A stretch of DNA of 13,099 bases from Gallionellaceae bacterium (GCA_030690855.1 JAUYFR010000172.1:1-13099); one strand, 5' to 3'; numbered from the stretch's first letter, positions 1 through 8,350 are shown. Notes: a model not told the origin generated them from the sequence alone. A program made the numbers and translations.

Positions 1-134
1 GTGCTGTATTACGCAACGCTGTACAAAAAAACACCGTAATTTTTTAACTAACTTCGCCCTCTTCTCAATCCTCTCTCGCACGCGGGCGAGGAAGCAAGCG
101 AGAAGGTGATCTAACCTTGAAGGAGCTTTAACGC

Positions 135-344
135 ATGAACGCAGAACGCATTATTCGTATTGTTGCAGGTAGCATGATTTTGTTAACTTTGGCGCTAGGT
201 GTGGAATCAAGCCCACTATTTGTGAGCCATTACTTTTTGTTTTTCACGGCCTTTGTCGGTTTGAATCTGTTTCAAAGTGGCTTCACGCAAATTTGCCCAC
301 TGAACAACATCTTGGCTAAATTCGGCGTTAAAGGTAGTTGCTAA
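135..344 (+). CDS. DUF2892 (YgaP-type transmembrane) small membrane protein
   Basis: This is a 69-residue protein. It starts with NAERIIRIVAGSMIL and has two hydrophobic stretches (about residues 8-25 and 30-47), followed by a short tail with the motif CPLNNIL. That layout is typical of the DUF2892 family, the membrane part of the E. coli YgaP rhodanese. AAGGAG at 120-125 lies nine bases before the ATG and supports this start. The stop overlaps the next gene by seven bases, suggesting translational coupling. In YgaP this domain is fused to a rhodanese; here a separate membrane-anchored rhodanese is encoded two genes downstream. The family has no firm biochemical role, so none is assigned. Confidence 0.85.
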   Translation: MNAERIIRIVAGSMILLTLALGVESSPLFVSHYFLFFTAFVGLNLFQSGFTQICPLNNILAKFGVKGSC

Positions 345-2122
345 GCAACCTTTCTCTCCGCTCGTTTTCCCTCGCCTACCTCAGCCTGACGCTTGTCGGG
401 TTGATGTGGGTTTTACCTTTTCTGTATTACCACCACGCTTATCCAATCACCACCTTTTATCAGGAATGGGGTGCGGCAGTGTTGGGCGTACTAGCCATGC
501 CGTTGTTGGTCAGCGGACGTTATTGGCAGCAGCCTGAAATTCCGCGCATCGTACTGCTGCCGATTGGCATGATGTTGCTGCTACTGGTGCAGTATCTTCT
601 TGGAAAAATACCGAGCTTGGATCAAACGCTTTTACTCACCATGTATTTCTTGTGGATGGCGTTACTGGTGATGCTCGGCCATCGTTTACGCATCGAGCTT
701 GGCTTGCCCAAGCTAGCATTGATATTGGCCGTGTTTTTAGTTGTAGGCGCGGAGTTAAATGCGCTCGCCGGTATCTTGCAGCACTATCGCTGGCACACCT
801 TTTTAAGTTCCGTGATCACGGTGAAAACATCTTCCGCTGTGTACGGCAACATCGCCCAGCCCAATCATTTCGCGAATTATTTAGCGTTGGGGCTTGCCTC
901 GATTGGCTTGTTGTACATTCGATGGTCAATGCGGGCGTGGCAAGTGGCACTGTTGGCCGTTCCGTTGTTATTTGTGTTGGCGCTGAGCGGCTCGCGCGGC
1001 ACTTGGCTATACCTGGTCTTTATGGTGGGCATGAGCTATCTCTGGCAGCGTAACGACAAATCTTATTTACCCCTGCTGAAATATAGCGCTGCGCTCTTAG
1101 TGGGTTTGGCGCTGATGCACTGGGTGGTGCAAATGCCTTGGCTGGCTGGATCAGTGACAAAGGTTACCAGCCTTGAGCGATTGTTCGGTGAGGTGGGAGG
1201 CGGCAGCATTCGTCTGCATCTGTGGAAAGAGTCACTGCTGATTTTTGCTAACTTTCCATTAATAGGCGCAGGCTTCGGCCAATTCGCTTGGCAACATTTT
1301 TTGCTGGGCCCTGAGTTACAAAACATTTCGATCAGCGGACTTTACAACAACGCTCACAACGTCGTCATGCAGCTCGCGGCAGAAACCGGCTTAGCGGGGT
1401 TAATTGTTTTGTTCGGCACGCTCGGCTTGTGGTTCTGGCATGCGCGGCGAGAGCATCGCACTCTCTATCAGTGGTGGGGCTACATGGTGCTGGGGGTGTT
1501 AGGCATTCATGCGCTGTTGGAATATCCGCTGTGGTACGGCTACTTCATCGGTATTGCCGCCGTTGCGCTGGGCCTGATGGAAACGAAAACCTATCGCCTA
1601 GAGTTGCGAGCGCTTGGTCGTTTGTCCGTGGCCATGATGTTGTTGCTCGGCGCATTGTCGCTGACCCAGTTATTTCAAGGCTATAAAAAATTAGAGTCGT
1701 CATTAAAGTTACGTCCCGCGTCTAGCACTGACGCGAGCTATACCCCGCGTCTGCGCGATAGTTTGGCAGAGGTGTATGACTATGCCCTGTTGCGTCCCTA
1801 CGCCGAACTATTTATGACTGGCATGATTGAGCCAAGCGCAGACCTTCTAGCAGAAAAAATCGCCATGAATGAGCATGCGATGCGCTTTGTGCCGATTGCT
1901 CCGGTGGTGTATCGACAGGCGTGGTTGCTGGCCTTGTCAGATCGATTGCCGGAGGCAAAAACTCAATTAAAACAATCACTTTGGTCATATCCGAATGATT
2001 TTAAGGCTAATCAGGCGGAACTAAAGGAAATGGCGTTGAAAGACCCTGCGCATTTTTCTGCTCTGTTAGAATTCGCAACCCAAGAAAATGAGGAGTATCA
2101 ACGTGCAGTATCTGCAAAATAA
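338..2122 (+). CDS. pglL: PglL-like O-oligosaccharyltransferase / O-antigen ligase family (Wzy_C)
   Basis: This 594-residue polytopic inner-membrane protein has about a dozen hydrophobic segments in its first 450 residues, then a soluble C-terminal part. Sequence signs of the PglL branch of the Wzy/WaaL superfamily are NIAQPNHFANYLALG at about 171-185, GSRGTWL at 218-224, and a periplasmic loop with a conserved-type histidine in NNAHN (H340), matching the region holding the essential His of meningococcal PglL. The family transfers lipid-linked glycans to Ser/Thr of periplasmic proteins, classically type IV pilins. The start is TTG at 338, overlapping the preceding stop; an alternative in-frame ATG lies at 404. 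A WaaL-type lipopolysaccharide ligase is possible, but the QPNH motif and the extended C-terminal domain favour PglL. The target is not shown by the sequence; the MSHA-like pilins in this window are candidates. Confidence 0.85.
   Translation: MLSNLSLRSFSLAYLSLTLVGLMWVLPFLYYHHAYPITTFYQEWGAAVLGVLAMPLLVSGRYWQQPEIPRIVLLPIGMMLLLLVQYLLGKIPSLDQTLLLTMYFLWMALLVMLGHRLRIELGLPKLALILAVFLVVGAELNALAGILQHYRWHTFLSSVITVKTSSAVYGNIAQPNHFANYLALGLASIGLLYIRWSMRAWQVALLAVPLLFVLALSGSRGTWLYLVFMVGMSYLWQRNDKSYLPLLKYSAALLVGLALMHWVVQMPWLAGSVTKVTSLERLFGEVGGGSIRLHLWKESLLIFANFPLIGAGFGQFAWQHFLLGPELQNISISGLYNNAHNVVMQLAAETGLAGLIVLFGTLGLWFWHARREHRTLYQWWGYMVLGVLGIHALLEYPLWYGYFIGIAAVALGLMETKTYRLELRALGRLSVAMMLLLGALSLTQLFQGYKKLESSLKLRPASSTDASYTPRLRDSLAEVYDYALLRPYAELFMTGMIEPSADLLAEKIAMNEHAMRFVPIAPVVYRQAWLLALSDRLPEAKTQLKQSLWSYPNDFKANQAELKEMALKDPAHFSALLEFATQENEEYQRAVSAK
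2090..2095 (+). promoter_or_regulatory. Ribosome binding site fixing the rhodanese start at GTG 2103
   Basis: GAGGAG lies inside the end of the preceding gene, seven bases before GTG 2103. It is too late to serve the in-frame ATG at 2088, which would overlap it. Confidence 0.7.
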
Positions 2123-2513
2123 TTTGATGATGGTAATGGTGTTTGTGAGTAGCGGTTTGATGTTGTTTTGGTCAATCTTTGGCAACAAAATTCGCGGCAT
2201 TAAAGAAGTGGATGCTGCGGGCGCGGTGCAATTGATCAATCATAAAGATGCCATTGTGTTGGATGTGCGCGAACAAAAAGAATATGACGAGGGACATATT
2301 TTGAACGCAAAATTAATTCCATTGAACAAGTTGGGCGAGCGCATGGGTGAACTGGAAAAGTATCGTGAGCGTTCAATTTTGGTGATGTGTCGTAGCGGCC
2401 AACGTTCTTCACATGCCACTGCGCAGCTGACTAAGAATGGCTTTGCACAGGCTTACCATTTGGCGGGCGGAGTTATGGCGTGGCAAAAATCCAATCTTCC
2501 CTTGGAGAAGTAA
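2103..2513 (+). CDS. Membrane-anchored rhodanese-like sulfurtransferase (YibN type)
   Basis: From GTG 2103 the protein is 136 residues, close to E. coli YibN. It has one N-terminal membrane anchor (about residues 7-25) and then a single rhodanese domain. Visible motifs are LDVREQKEYDEGHI (53-66) and the active-site loop CRSGQR with the persulfide-carrying Cys at 96. Single-domain rhodaneses carry sulfane sulfur on this cysteine; the acceptor here is unknown. The gene overlaps the end of pglL by 20 bases and is followed one base after its stop by grxC. The rhodanese-grxC-secB-gpsA order is also the E. coli order (yibN-grxC-secB-gpsA), which supports the assignment and a shared transcript. Confidence 0.88.
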   Translation: MQYLQNNLMMVMVFVSSGLMLFWSIFGNKIRGIKEVDAAGAVQLINHKDAIVLDVREQKEYDEGHILNAKLIPLNKLGERMGELEKYRERSILVMCRSGQRSSHATAQLTKNGFAQAYHLAGGVMAWQKSNLPLEK

Positions 2514-2514
2514 G

Positions 2515-2772
2515 ATGGCAAAAGTAGTGATGTATTGCACACAAGTTTGCCCCTACTGCGTCAACGCAGAGCGCTTGCTAAAAAATCGCGGCGTGACCGA
2601 GATCGAAAAAATTCGCATTGATTTGCAGCCCGAGATGCGCGACATCATGGTGGCAAAAACAGGCCGTCGTACGGTGCCGCAGATTTATATCGACGACTAC
2701 CATGTCGGCGGTTTCGATGATCTAGTAGAGCTAGATCAGGCAGATGAATTAATGCCACGCTTAAATAAATAA
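2515..2772 (+). CDS. grxC: Glutaredoxin 3 (GrxC family)
   Basis: This 85-residue cytoplasmic thiol-disulfide oxidoreductase reduces protein disulfides and glutathione mixed disulfides with glutathione. The dithiol active site CPYC is at residues 12-15, the cis-proline loop TVP at 53-55 and the glutathione-binding GGFDD at 65-69, all as in bacterial Grx3. The ATG at 2515 is chosen because GGAG at 2504-2507 lies seven bases upstream and the protein then has exactly the family length; an upstream in-frame extension would run through the rhodanese gene. It lies between the rhodanese and secB genes. Confidence 0.95.
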   Translation: MAKVVMYCTQVCPYCVNAERLLKNRGVTEIEKIRIDLQPEMRDIMVAKTGRRTVPQIYIDDYHVGGFDDLVELDQADELMPRLNK

Positions 2773-2795
2773 CGAACAAACATTAAGGAAAAGTA

Positions 2796-3260
2796 ATGAG
2801 TGAGCTGAACGCAGTGCCAGAACAACAAGCTATTTTTAATATTGAAAAACTGTACGTTAAAGATCTGTCATTGGAAATTCCAAACGCACCCGCGATTTTT
2901 TTGGAGCGCGAAAATCCACAGGTTGATTTGCAACTAAATACCAGCTCATCGCAAATTGAAGAAGGCGTTTATGAAGTAACCATCACGGTTACCGTCACGG
3001 CAAAAATCGGCGAACAAGAAAAAGTGATGTTCTTAGTTGAGGCAAAGCAAGCGGGTATTTTTCAATTGCGTAATTTACCTGCGCAAGAAATGGAGCCAGT
3101 CTTGGCGGTGGTTTGCCCAAACATTCTTTACCCTTACTTGCGCGAAGTCGTATCTGATGTTGTGGCGCGAGCAGGTTTCGCACCAGTGATCCTCAGCCCG
3201 ATTAATTTCGACGTGCTGTATCAGCAACAAAAAAACAAAACACCTGAAGTTACTCACTAA
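2796..3260 (+). CDS. secB: Protein-export chaperone SecB
   Basis: The protein has 154 residues, against about 155 in E. coli. SecB is a cytosolic homotetramer that holds precursors of exported proteins unfolded and hands them to SecA. Family hallmarks are FNIEKLYVKDLSLEIPNAP near the N terminus, the acidic central segment, and the strongly conserved LPYLRE-type element, here CPNILYPYLREVVSDV, followed by FAPVILSPINF. AAGGA stands just upstream of the ATG. It lies 23 bases after grxC, the common proteobacterial neighbour. Confidence 0.96.
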   Translation: MSELNAVPEQQAIFNIEKLYVKDLSLEIPNAPAIFLERENPQVDLQLNTSSSQIEEGVYEVTITVTVTAKIGEQEKVMFLVEAKQAGIFQLRNLPAQEMEPVLAVVCPNILYPYLREVVSDVVARAGFAPVILSPINFDVLYQQQKNKTPEVTH

Positions 3261-3265
3261 GCCAG

Positions 3266-3727
3266 ATGAGATGCATCACCCACAAAATTGCGCAACTGAT
3301 TCAGGGCGCAATTTTTTTTGGTTTTTTGGGTATATTCAATCAAGCGCAAGCCTTTGAATTCGTCTCTGTGGATACGCCCGCCATCTTGTATGACGCCCCT
3401 TCGTTGAAGGCTAAAAAACTCTTTGTCGCCACCCGCTATTTACCCTTAGAGCAAATCGTTACTTTAGATAACTGGGTCAAAGTGCGCGATGTTTCTGGGC
3501 AACTGTATTGGATCGAAAAGCGCGCCTTGAGTAGCAAGCGTTTCGTTATCGTCAATACATCGGTTGCAGTGGTTAGGCAGGGTCCTGAGGATACTGCGGC
3601 AGTGGTGTTTCAAGCACCGCAACAATTAGCCTTGGAGCTGCTGGGGGACGAGAATGGTTGGGCTAAAGTGCGCCACCTTGATGGGGCAAGTGGCTATATC
3701 AAAATTACTGACGTGTGGGGCGATTGA
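3266..3727 (+). CDS. Exported SH3-type (SH3b) domain protein
   Basis: This 153-residue protein has a plausible Sec signal peptide: a basic start, a hydrophobic core at about residues 12-24, and a cleavage site after AQA near residue 29. The remainder looks like two bacterial SH3 repeats: an ILYDAPSLKAKKLFVATRYLPLE-type segment ending in WVKVRD, then a VRQGPEDTAAVVF segment ending in WAKVRHLDGASGYI. The alternation of hydrophobic strands with a W-x-KVR motif is typical of SH3b folds that bind cell wall or mediate protein contacts. No catalytic residues are seen. The gene starts five bases after secB and its stop overlaps the gpsA start by one base. The ribosome binding site is weak, so coupling to secB is likely. 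Periplasmic location is inferred. Confidence 0.8.
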   Translation: MRCITHKIAQLIQGAIFFGFLGIFNQAQAFEFVSVDTPAILYDAPSLKAKKLFVATRYLPLEQIVTLDNWVKVRDVSGQLYWIEKRALSSKRFVIVNTSVAVVRQGPEDTAAVVFQAPQQLALELLGDENGWAKVRHLDGASGYIKITDVWGD

Positions 3728-4713
3728 TGAAGATAGCAATTTTAGGTGCGGGCGCATGGGGCACCGCTTTGGCGATCAGTTTGGCCCCGCGTCATCAAGT
3801 TACTTTATGGGCGCGCAATACGGAGCAAGTGGCAGAAATGGGCGCGAGTCGCAGCAATCAGCGCTATTTGCCAAACATGGCATTTCCGGAGCCTTTGCAA
3901 CTCACCTCCGATATGGATGCGGCACTGTCGGACGCAGAGTTGCTCATTGTGGCAGTACCCGTTTCGTCGTTGCGCGGCACGTTGCAGCGCATCGCTCAGT
4001 CACCTGTCGCGATTCCCGTTATTTGGCTGTGCAAGGGCTTTGAAGCGCAAACCTCGCAACTACCGCACCAAGTTGTTGCGGAAGTTTTACCTGCTTATTT
4101 TTCGCGCGCTGTGTTGTCCGGCCCAAGTTTCGCACAAGAAGTGGCGCGTGGTTTACCAACCGCACTCACGCTCGCCTCTAGCGACATTGCTTTTGCGCAA
4201 CGCATGGCACAAGCCTTACACCATTCTCGCTTGCGAATTTATTCCAGCGCTGATGTGGTGGGTGTGGAAATCGGTGGGGCGATAAAAAACGTCTTAGCAA
4301 TTGCAGCAGGTATCAGTGACGGCTTGCACTTGGGCTACAACGCACGTGCAGCTTTGCTCACACGTGGTCTGGCCGAGATGACTCGCTTAGGTTTGCGTAT
4401 GGGTGGCAAGGCAGAAACGCTGGGCGGACTATCGGGTGCGGGCGATTTAATTTTGACCTGCACCGGCGACTTGTCGCGTAACCGTCAAGTGGGCATGTTT
4501 TTGGCGCATAAAAAAATCTTGGCTGACATTTTGAGTGAATTAGGTCACGTGGCAGAAGGGGTTTACACCGCGCGCGAAGTGCATCAGGTAGCGCAAAAGA
4601 TGGGCGTGGACATGCCGATTTGCGAAGCCGTGTATCGCGTGTTGTATGAAAATCTTGAGGCAACAAAAGCGGCGGAAAGTTTGTTGAGTCGCCAGCCGAG
4701 CGATGAGTTTTGA
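3727..4713 (+). CDS. gpsA: NAD(P)-dependent glycerol-3-phosphate dehydrogenase
   Basis: This 328-residue cytoplasmic enzyme reduces dihydroxyacetone phosphate to sn-glycerol-3-phosphate, the backbone for phospholipids. The N-terminal Rossmann motif GAGAWG is at 7-12, CKGFE with Lys103 at 102-106, GPSFA at 132-136, and the catalytic-lysine segment GGAIKNVLAIAAG with K187 at 183-195. SGAGDLILTC and SRNRQVG complete the C-terminal helical domain. ATG 3727 is preferred over the in-frame GTG at 3715 because the protein should begin directly with the Rossmann strand (MKIAILGAG), GGGG lies seven to ten bases before it, and the start overlaps the preceding stop (TGATG). Confidence 0.97.
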   Translation: MKIAILGAGAWGTALAISLAPRHQVTLWARNTEQVAEMGASRSNQRYLPNMAFPEPLQLTSDMDAALSDAELLIVAVPVSSLRGTLQRIAQSPVAIPVIWLCKGFEAQTSQLPHQVVAEVLPAYFSRAVLSGPSFAQEVARGLPTALTLASSDIAFAQRMAQALHHSRLRIYSSADVVGVEIGGAIKNVLAIAAGISDGLHLGYNARAALLTRGLAEMTRLGLRMGGKAETLGGLSGAGDLILTCTGDLSRNRQVGMFLAHKKILADILSELGHVAEGVYTAREVHQVAQKMGVDMPICEAVYRVLYENLEATKAAESLLSRQPSDEF

Positions 4714-4762
4714 CTTGAAAATTTAGCCACAGTCGGACGTTTTGTTTTGATTCCTGTGTGCT

Positions 4763-4785
4763 GTCGGGTTAAAACCCGACCTACG
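4763..4785. repeat. REP-like palindrome between convergent genes
   Basis: GTCGGGTT (4763-4770) and AACCCGAC (4773-4780) are perfect inverted arms around two A residues, followed by CTACG. Read on the - strand this gives the GTAGGTCGGGTT...AACCCGACA pattern that I recognise as a common intergenic palindrome in beta- and gammaproteobacteria. It lies in the 115-base gap between the gpsA and trmL 3' ends. No T-run follows on either strand, so an intrinsic terminator is less likely than a REP element, although transcript 3'-end stabilisation is possible. Confidence 0.6.
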
Positions 4786-4828
4786 AAAAACAAGATGCTG
4801 CTAGCGAGGGCGCTTAAAATGTGCAGAC

Positions 4829-5305
4829 TTAATGGTTTTCAGGGTTTTGCATCTTAAATCCGCATTGCCGCCACGCTTCATACACGGCAATCGCTACGGT
4901 ATTTGAGAGATTCAGGCTGCGGTTATTCGGCAACATCGGTAGGCGTAGCTTTTGTTCTGGTGCTAATTTAGCAAGTAACTCTGCGGGTAGTCCTCTACTC
5001 TCAGGCCCAAACAAAAAAGCATCGCCCACTTGAAACGCCACCTCGTGATAGGGATGTGAGCCTTTGGTGGTAAATGCGAACAGGCGCGAATTTGGCAGAG
5101 TGCGCAAACACGCATCAAGATTGTCGTGCACTTGCACGTTGGCGTATTCGTGATAATCCAAACCGGCACGTTTTAATTGTTTATCTTCAAGTGCAAAACC
5201 TAGCGGTTTTATTAAATGGAGTTGCGCACCGGTATTCGCGCACAAGCGGATGACGTTGCCCGTGTTGGGCGGAATTTCTGGCTCAAAAAGGATGACATTA
5301 AACAT
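4829..5305 (-). CDS. trmL: tRNA (cytidine/uridine-34 2'-O)-methyltransferase TrmL (YibK)
   Basis: This SPOUT-class methyltransferase of 158 residues (E. coli TrmL is 157) methylates the 2'-OH of the wobble nucleotide of certain leucine tRNAs using S-adenosylmethionine. The motifs are PPNTGNVIRLCANTG at 12-26, FGPESRGLP at 99-107, and the knotted cofactor site RSLNLSNTVAIAVYE at 129-143. I start at the ATG at 5305 because a GAGAG element precedes it at suitable spacing; a TTG two codons upstream (5311) is also possible. The gene is convergent with gpsA and divergent from the pilus ATPase gene. In E. coli it also lies near secB-gpsA, which supports the neighbourhood call. Confidence 0.94.
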   Translation of the reverse strand: MFNVILFEPEIPPNTGNVIRLCANTGAQLHLIKPLGFALEDKQLKRAGLDYHEYANVQVHDNLDACLRTLPNSRLFAFTTKGSHPYHEVAFQVGDAFLFGPESRGLPAELLAKLAPEQKLRLPMLPNNRSLNLSNTVAIAVYEAWRQCGFKMQNPENH

Positions 5306-5402
5306 TAGCAACTCTCGGTAACTCTTGTCAGCAATAAGAAAAAAGGCTAACTTGCGGCCTCATTTGGCGCGGCAAGCGCTTATATTAAAGGGTGATACAT
5401 CA

Positions 5403-7106
5403 ATGGCACGTCCTGAAAAAATCCGCTTGGGTGATTTGCTTGAGCAGCAAAAGCTCATCTCAAATGAACAACTTCTCTTTGCGCTTAGCCAGCAAAAATC
5501 CAGTGGACGTAAGCTGGGCAGGGTATTGGTCGATAACGGCTTCGTCACTGAAGATCAAATTTCTGAGGCGCTCGCCAAGCAGCTCAACATTCCCTTTATT
5601 AACCTCAAATATTATAACGTCAATCTAGAGATCGTCCGCCGCCTACCAGAAAATCAGGCGCGACGTTTCCGCGCTATCGTATTGGAAGATCGCAACGGCG
5701 CGCTGTTGGTTGGCATGTCCGATCCAACCGATTTGTTTGCTTATGACGAAATTTCGCGTCAGCTAAAACGCGACATTGATCTTGCGGTAGTGACTGAGGG
5801 CCAGCTGCTAGAAACCGTCGATCGCGTCTATCGTCGCACTGAAGAAATTAGCGGCTTGGCGCGCGAACTGTCAGAAGATTTGGGCGATAGCTACGTTGAC
5901 TTTGGCGCTATGAGCGACAACGTGGGCTTGGAAGAAGCGCCCGTGGTGAAGTTGCTGCAAAGTATGTTCGACGATGCTTCGCAGGTACGCGCCTCCGACA
6001 TTCATATCGAACCACAAGAAACGCGTTTGCATGTGCGTTTTCGTATTGATGGTTCGCTCCACTTACAAACAGAAGCGGATAGCAAAATTGCCTCAGCGGT
6101 TGCGTTGCGGTTGAAGCTCATGGCGGGCTTGGATATTTCTGAAAAACGCATCCCACAAGATGGGCGTTTTAGTGTGCGCGTGCGCGATCAATCGGTGGAT
6201 GTGCGTATTTCAACCTTGCCTTCGCAGTATGGTGAATCAATCGCGATGCGTTTGCTCAACCAGAGTACCGGCATTTTGACGATGGATAAATTGGGCATGC
6301 CGCCGGAAATGTTGAAACGTTACCGTGAGGTAATCAGCCGCAGCAGTGGCATGGTGTTAGTGACGGGGCCAACCGGTAGCGGTAAAACCACGACGCTGTA
6401 TGCAGGTTTAGCTGAGATTAATACCATCGACCAAAAAATCATCACGGTTGAAGATCCCGTCGAATATCGCTTGCCGGGCATTATTCAAGTGCAAGTTAAT
6501 GAAAAGATTGACTTTTCTTTTTCTCGCGTGTTGCGTGCCGCAATGCGTCAAGACCCAGATGTAATTCTGGTGGGTGAGATGCGTGATGCCGAAACAGCAC
6601 AAATCGGTTTACGTGCGGCGATGACAGGTCACTTGGTAATGTCCACTTTGCACACCCGCGATACCGCCAGCACCTTGTTCCGTTTGGTTGATATGGGCGT
6701 GCCTAAATTTATGGTGGCGTCATCCGTGCAGGCGGTGCTGGCACAACGTCTCGTGCGTCGCGTGTGCGAAAGTTGTGTAGAGGCGCATACGCCTACGGTG
6801 CAAGAAACCGAATGGTTGGATAACGAAGGTTTGAACAGCAGCACCTGGGGAACGCTGATGCATGGACGTGGTTGCTCTCATTGCAACGGTAGTGGCTATT
6901 TTGGTCGCCTTGCAGTTTATGAAATGCTGGAGATGACGCAGGCGATTGCGGATGCTGCTGCGCATAAAGAGTCTAGCCACTTTATGGAAGTGACGCGCGA
7001 ACATCTGAAAGGAAAAACCTTGCTAGATGCCGCGCTAAAGCAAATGAAAGCGGGCGTTACCACGGTGACAGAAGTGATGCGCATTACTAATCAGGTCGAA
7101 GAGTAA
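5403..7106 (+). CDS. mshE: MSHA-type pilus assembly ATPase (MshE/GspE/PilB family) with MshEN domain
   Basis: This 567-residue cytoplasmic secretion ATPase powers pilus extension. The N-terminal part has two consecutive MshEN-type motifs: RLGDLLEQQKLISNEQLLFAL from residue 8 and KLGRVLVDNGFVTEDQISEAL from residue 37. In Vibrio cholerae MshE such motifs bind cyclic di-GMP. The motor follows: Walker A GPTGSGKT at 322-329, Walker B region DPDVILVGEMRD from 384, and a zinc tetracysteine formed by C455/C458 and C491/C494. ATG 5403 is chosen because AAAGGG stands ten bases upstream and MshEN begins eight residues in; a TTG at 5325 would add 26 residues unlike the family. The stop overlaps the mshG start by one base. 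It could be called PilB or GspE, but the domain order and the prepilins nearby favour MshE. Confidence 0.9.
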   Translation: MARPEKIRLGDLLEQQKLISNEQLLFALSQQKSSGRKLGRVLVDNGFVTEDQISEALAKQLNIPFINLKYYNVNLEIVRRLPENQARRFRAIVLEDRNGALLVGMSDPTDLFAYDEISRQLKRDIDLAVVTEGQLLETVDRVYRRTEEISGLARELSEDLGDSYVDFGAMSDNVGLEEAPVVKLLQSMFDDASQVRASDIHIEPQETRLHVRFRIDGSLHLQTEADSKIASAVALRLKLMAGLDISEKRIPQDGRFSVRVRDQSVDVRISTLPSQYGESIAMRLLNQSTGILTMDKLGMPPEMLKRYREVISRSSGMVLVTGPTGSGKTTTLYAGLAEINTIDQKIITVEDPVEYRLPGIIQVQVNEKIDFSFSRVLRAAMRQDPDVILVGEMRDAETAQIGLRAAMTGHLVMSTLHTRDTASTLFRLVDMGVPKFMVASSVQAVLAQRLVRRVCESCVEAHTPTVQETEWLDNEGLNSSTWGTLMHGRGCSHCNGSGYFGRLAVYEMLEMTQAIADAAAHKESSHFMEVTREHLKGKTLLDAALKQMKAGVTTVTEVMRITNQVEE

Positions 7107-8350
7107 TGCCGGTATTTGCATATAGAGGCCGCAGTAGTAATGGTGATTTGGTTAGTGGCACGCTAGAAGGAGCTGATAGCGGCGCGGTAGCGGATCAACT
7201 TTTTGCAACGGGCATTACGCCCACGGATATCAAGCCATCGCAGAAATTACGCACCGAAGAAAAGTCTGTCGGCGACGCTAAAACGTGGTGGAAAAAGCTC
7301 AACGAAAAACCAGTCTCGGCACTTGATCTTATGTTGTTCAGCAGGCAGATGTACACCCTGTTGAAATCAGGCGTGCCGATCATGCGTGCGCTGGCGGGTT
7401 TGCAAGAGTCAACACAAAGTCCAGCCATGTCCGCCATGTTGCAAGACCTGCGCGAAAGCCTCGATAAGGGCCGTGAACTCAGCGCTGCGTTGCGTCGTCA
7501 TCCCACCATCTTTTCGCCTTTCTACGTCAGCATGATTCAAGTGGGCGAAATGACCGGCATGCTGGATGAAACCTTCATGCGCTTGTATCACCACCTTGAG
7601 TTTGAAAAAACCATGCGCGACAACATCAAGAGCGCGTTGCGATACCCCACTTTTGTGGTCATCGCCATCACACTTGCCATCGTCGCGGTAAATATTTTTG
7701 TGATTCCGGCATTTGTGAAAGTGTTTGAAGGCTTTCACACTGAGCTACCCATCATGACGCGATTTTTGATTGGATCCTCCAGTTTCTTTGTGCACTTTTG
7801 GCCCTTGCTGATTGCGATGGTGGTGGGCGCGGTGGTCATGTTTCGCTCATACACCAACACGGTGCACGGCAAATTTAAGTGGGACAAATACAAATTTCAA
7901 ATCCCCATCGCCGGCAAAATTATTCTTAAATCTACCCTTGCGCGCTTTGCGCGTAGCTTTGCCTTGGCGATGAAGAGTGGCATCCCTATCGTGCAGGGCA
8001 TGAACTCGGTGGCGCTGGTGGTGGACAACGATTTCATGCGCTCCAAGGTTGAGCAAATGCGTGATGGTGTGGAGCGCGGCGAGAGCGTTTTACGCACTGC
8101 GATTGCTGCCGGCGTATTTAACCCCGTGGTATTGCAAATGATTGCGGTGGGTGAAGAAACCGGCGACCTCGATGGGCTGATGTTTGAAGTGGCCGGTATG
8201 TACGAACAAGAAGTCGAATACGAAGTTAAAACACTCAGTGCGCAGATCGAGCCGATCATGATTGTGTTTCTCGGCATCTTGGTATTAATTCTTGCTTTGG
8301 GCATCTTCTTGCCAATGTGGGACTTGGGCAAGGCGGCAATGCACAAATGA
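7106..8350 (+). CDS. mshG: Pilus/type II secretion inner-membrane platform protein (MshG/PilC/GspF)
   Basis: This 414-residue inner-membrane protein forms the platform that couples the ATPase to pilin assembly. It has the PVFAYRGRSSNG start typical of the family and two T2SSF domains (about residues 70-200 and 275-400). Each carries the characteristic LxSGxPI...AL pattern: LLKSGVPIMRALAGL in the first, AMKSGIPIVQGMNSVA in the second. Each also carries a glycine motif, VGEMTGMLDE and VGEETGDLDG. Membrane segments lie at about 178-198, 228-248 and 383-405. It overlaps mshE by one base and the following prepilin gene by four (ATGA), so the three are probably co-translated. Confidence 0.92.
   Translation: MPVFAYRGRSSNGDLVSGTLEGADSGAVADQLFATGITPTDIKPSQKLRTEEKSVGDAKTWWKKLNEKPVSALDLMLFSRQMYTLLKSGVPIMRALAGLQESTQSPAMSAMLQDLRESLDKGRELSAALRRHPTIFSPFYVSMIQVGEMTGMLDETFMRLYHHLEFEKTMRDNIKSALRYPTFVVIAITLAIVAVNIFVIPAFVKVFEGFHTELPIMTRFLIGSSSFFVHFWPLLIAMVVGAVVMFRSYTNTVHGKFKWDKYKFQIPIAGKIILKSTLARFARSFALAMKSGIPIVQGMNSVALVVDNDFMRSKVEQMRDGVERGESVLRTAIAAGVFNPVVLQMIAVGEETGDLDGLMFEVAGMYEQEVEYEVKTLSAQIEPIMIVFLGILVLILALGIFLPMWDLGKAAMHK

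Noticed and set aside
1..47. Possible 3' end of an upstream gene
   Set aside because: Two frames are open to stops at 37-39 and 45-47, but the fragment is too short to choose between them or to call coding.
61..106. Weak hairpins (CTCGC/GCGAG and TCTCGC/GCGAGA) before the first gene
   Set aside because: Short competing stems with no T-run or conserved pattern; no function can be supported.
7897..8346. 149-codon open frame on the - strand opposite mshG
   Set aside because: Antisense shadow of the platform protein; low-complexity Ser/Thr/Ile composition and no motif.
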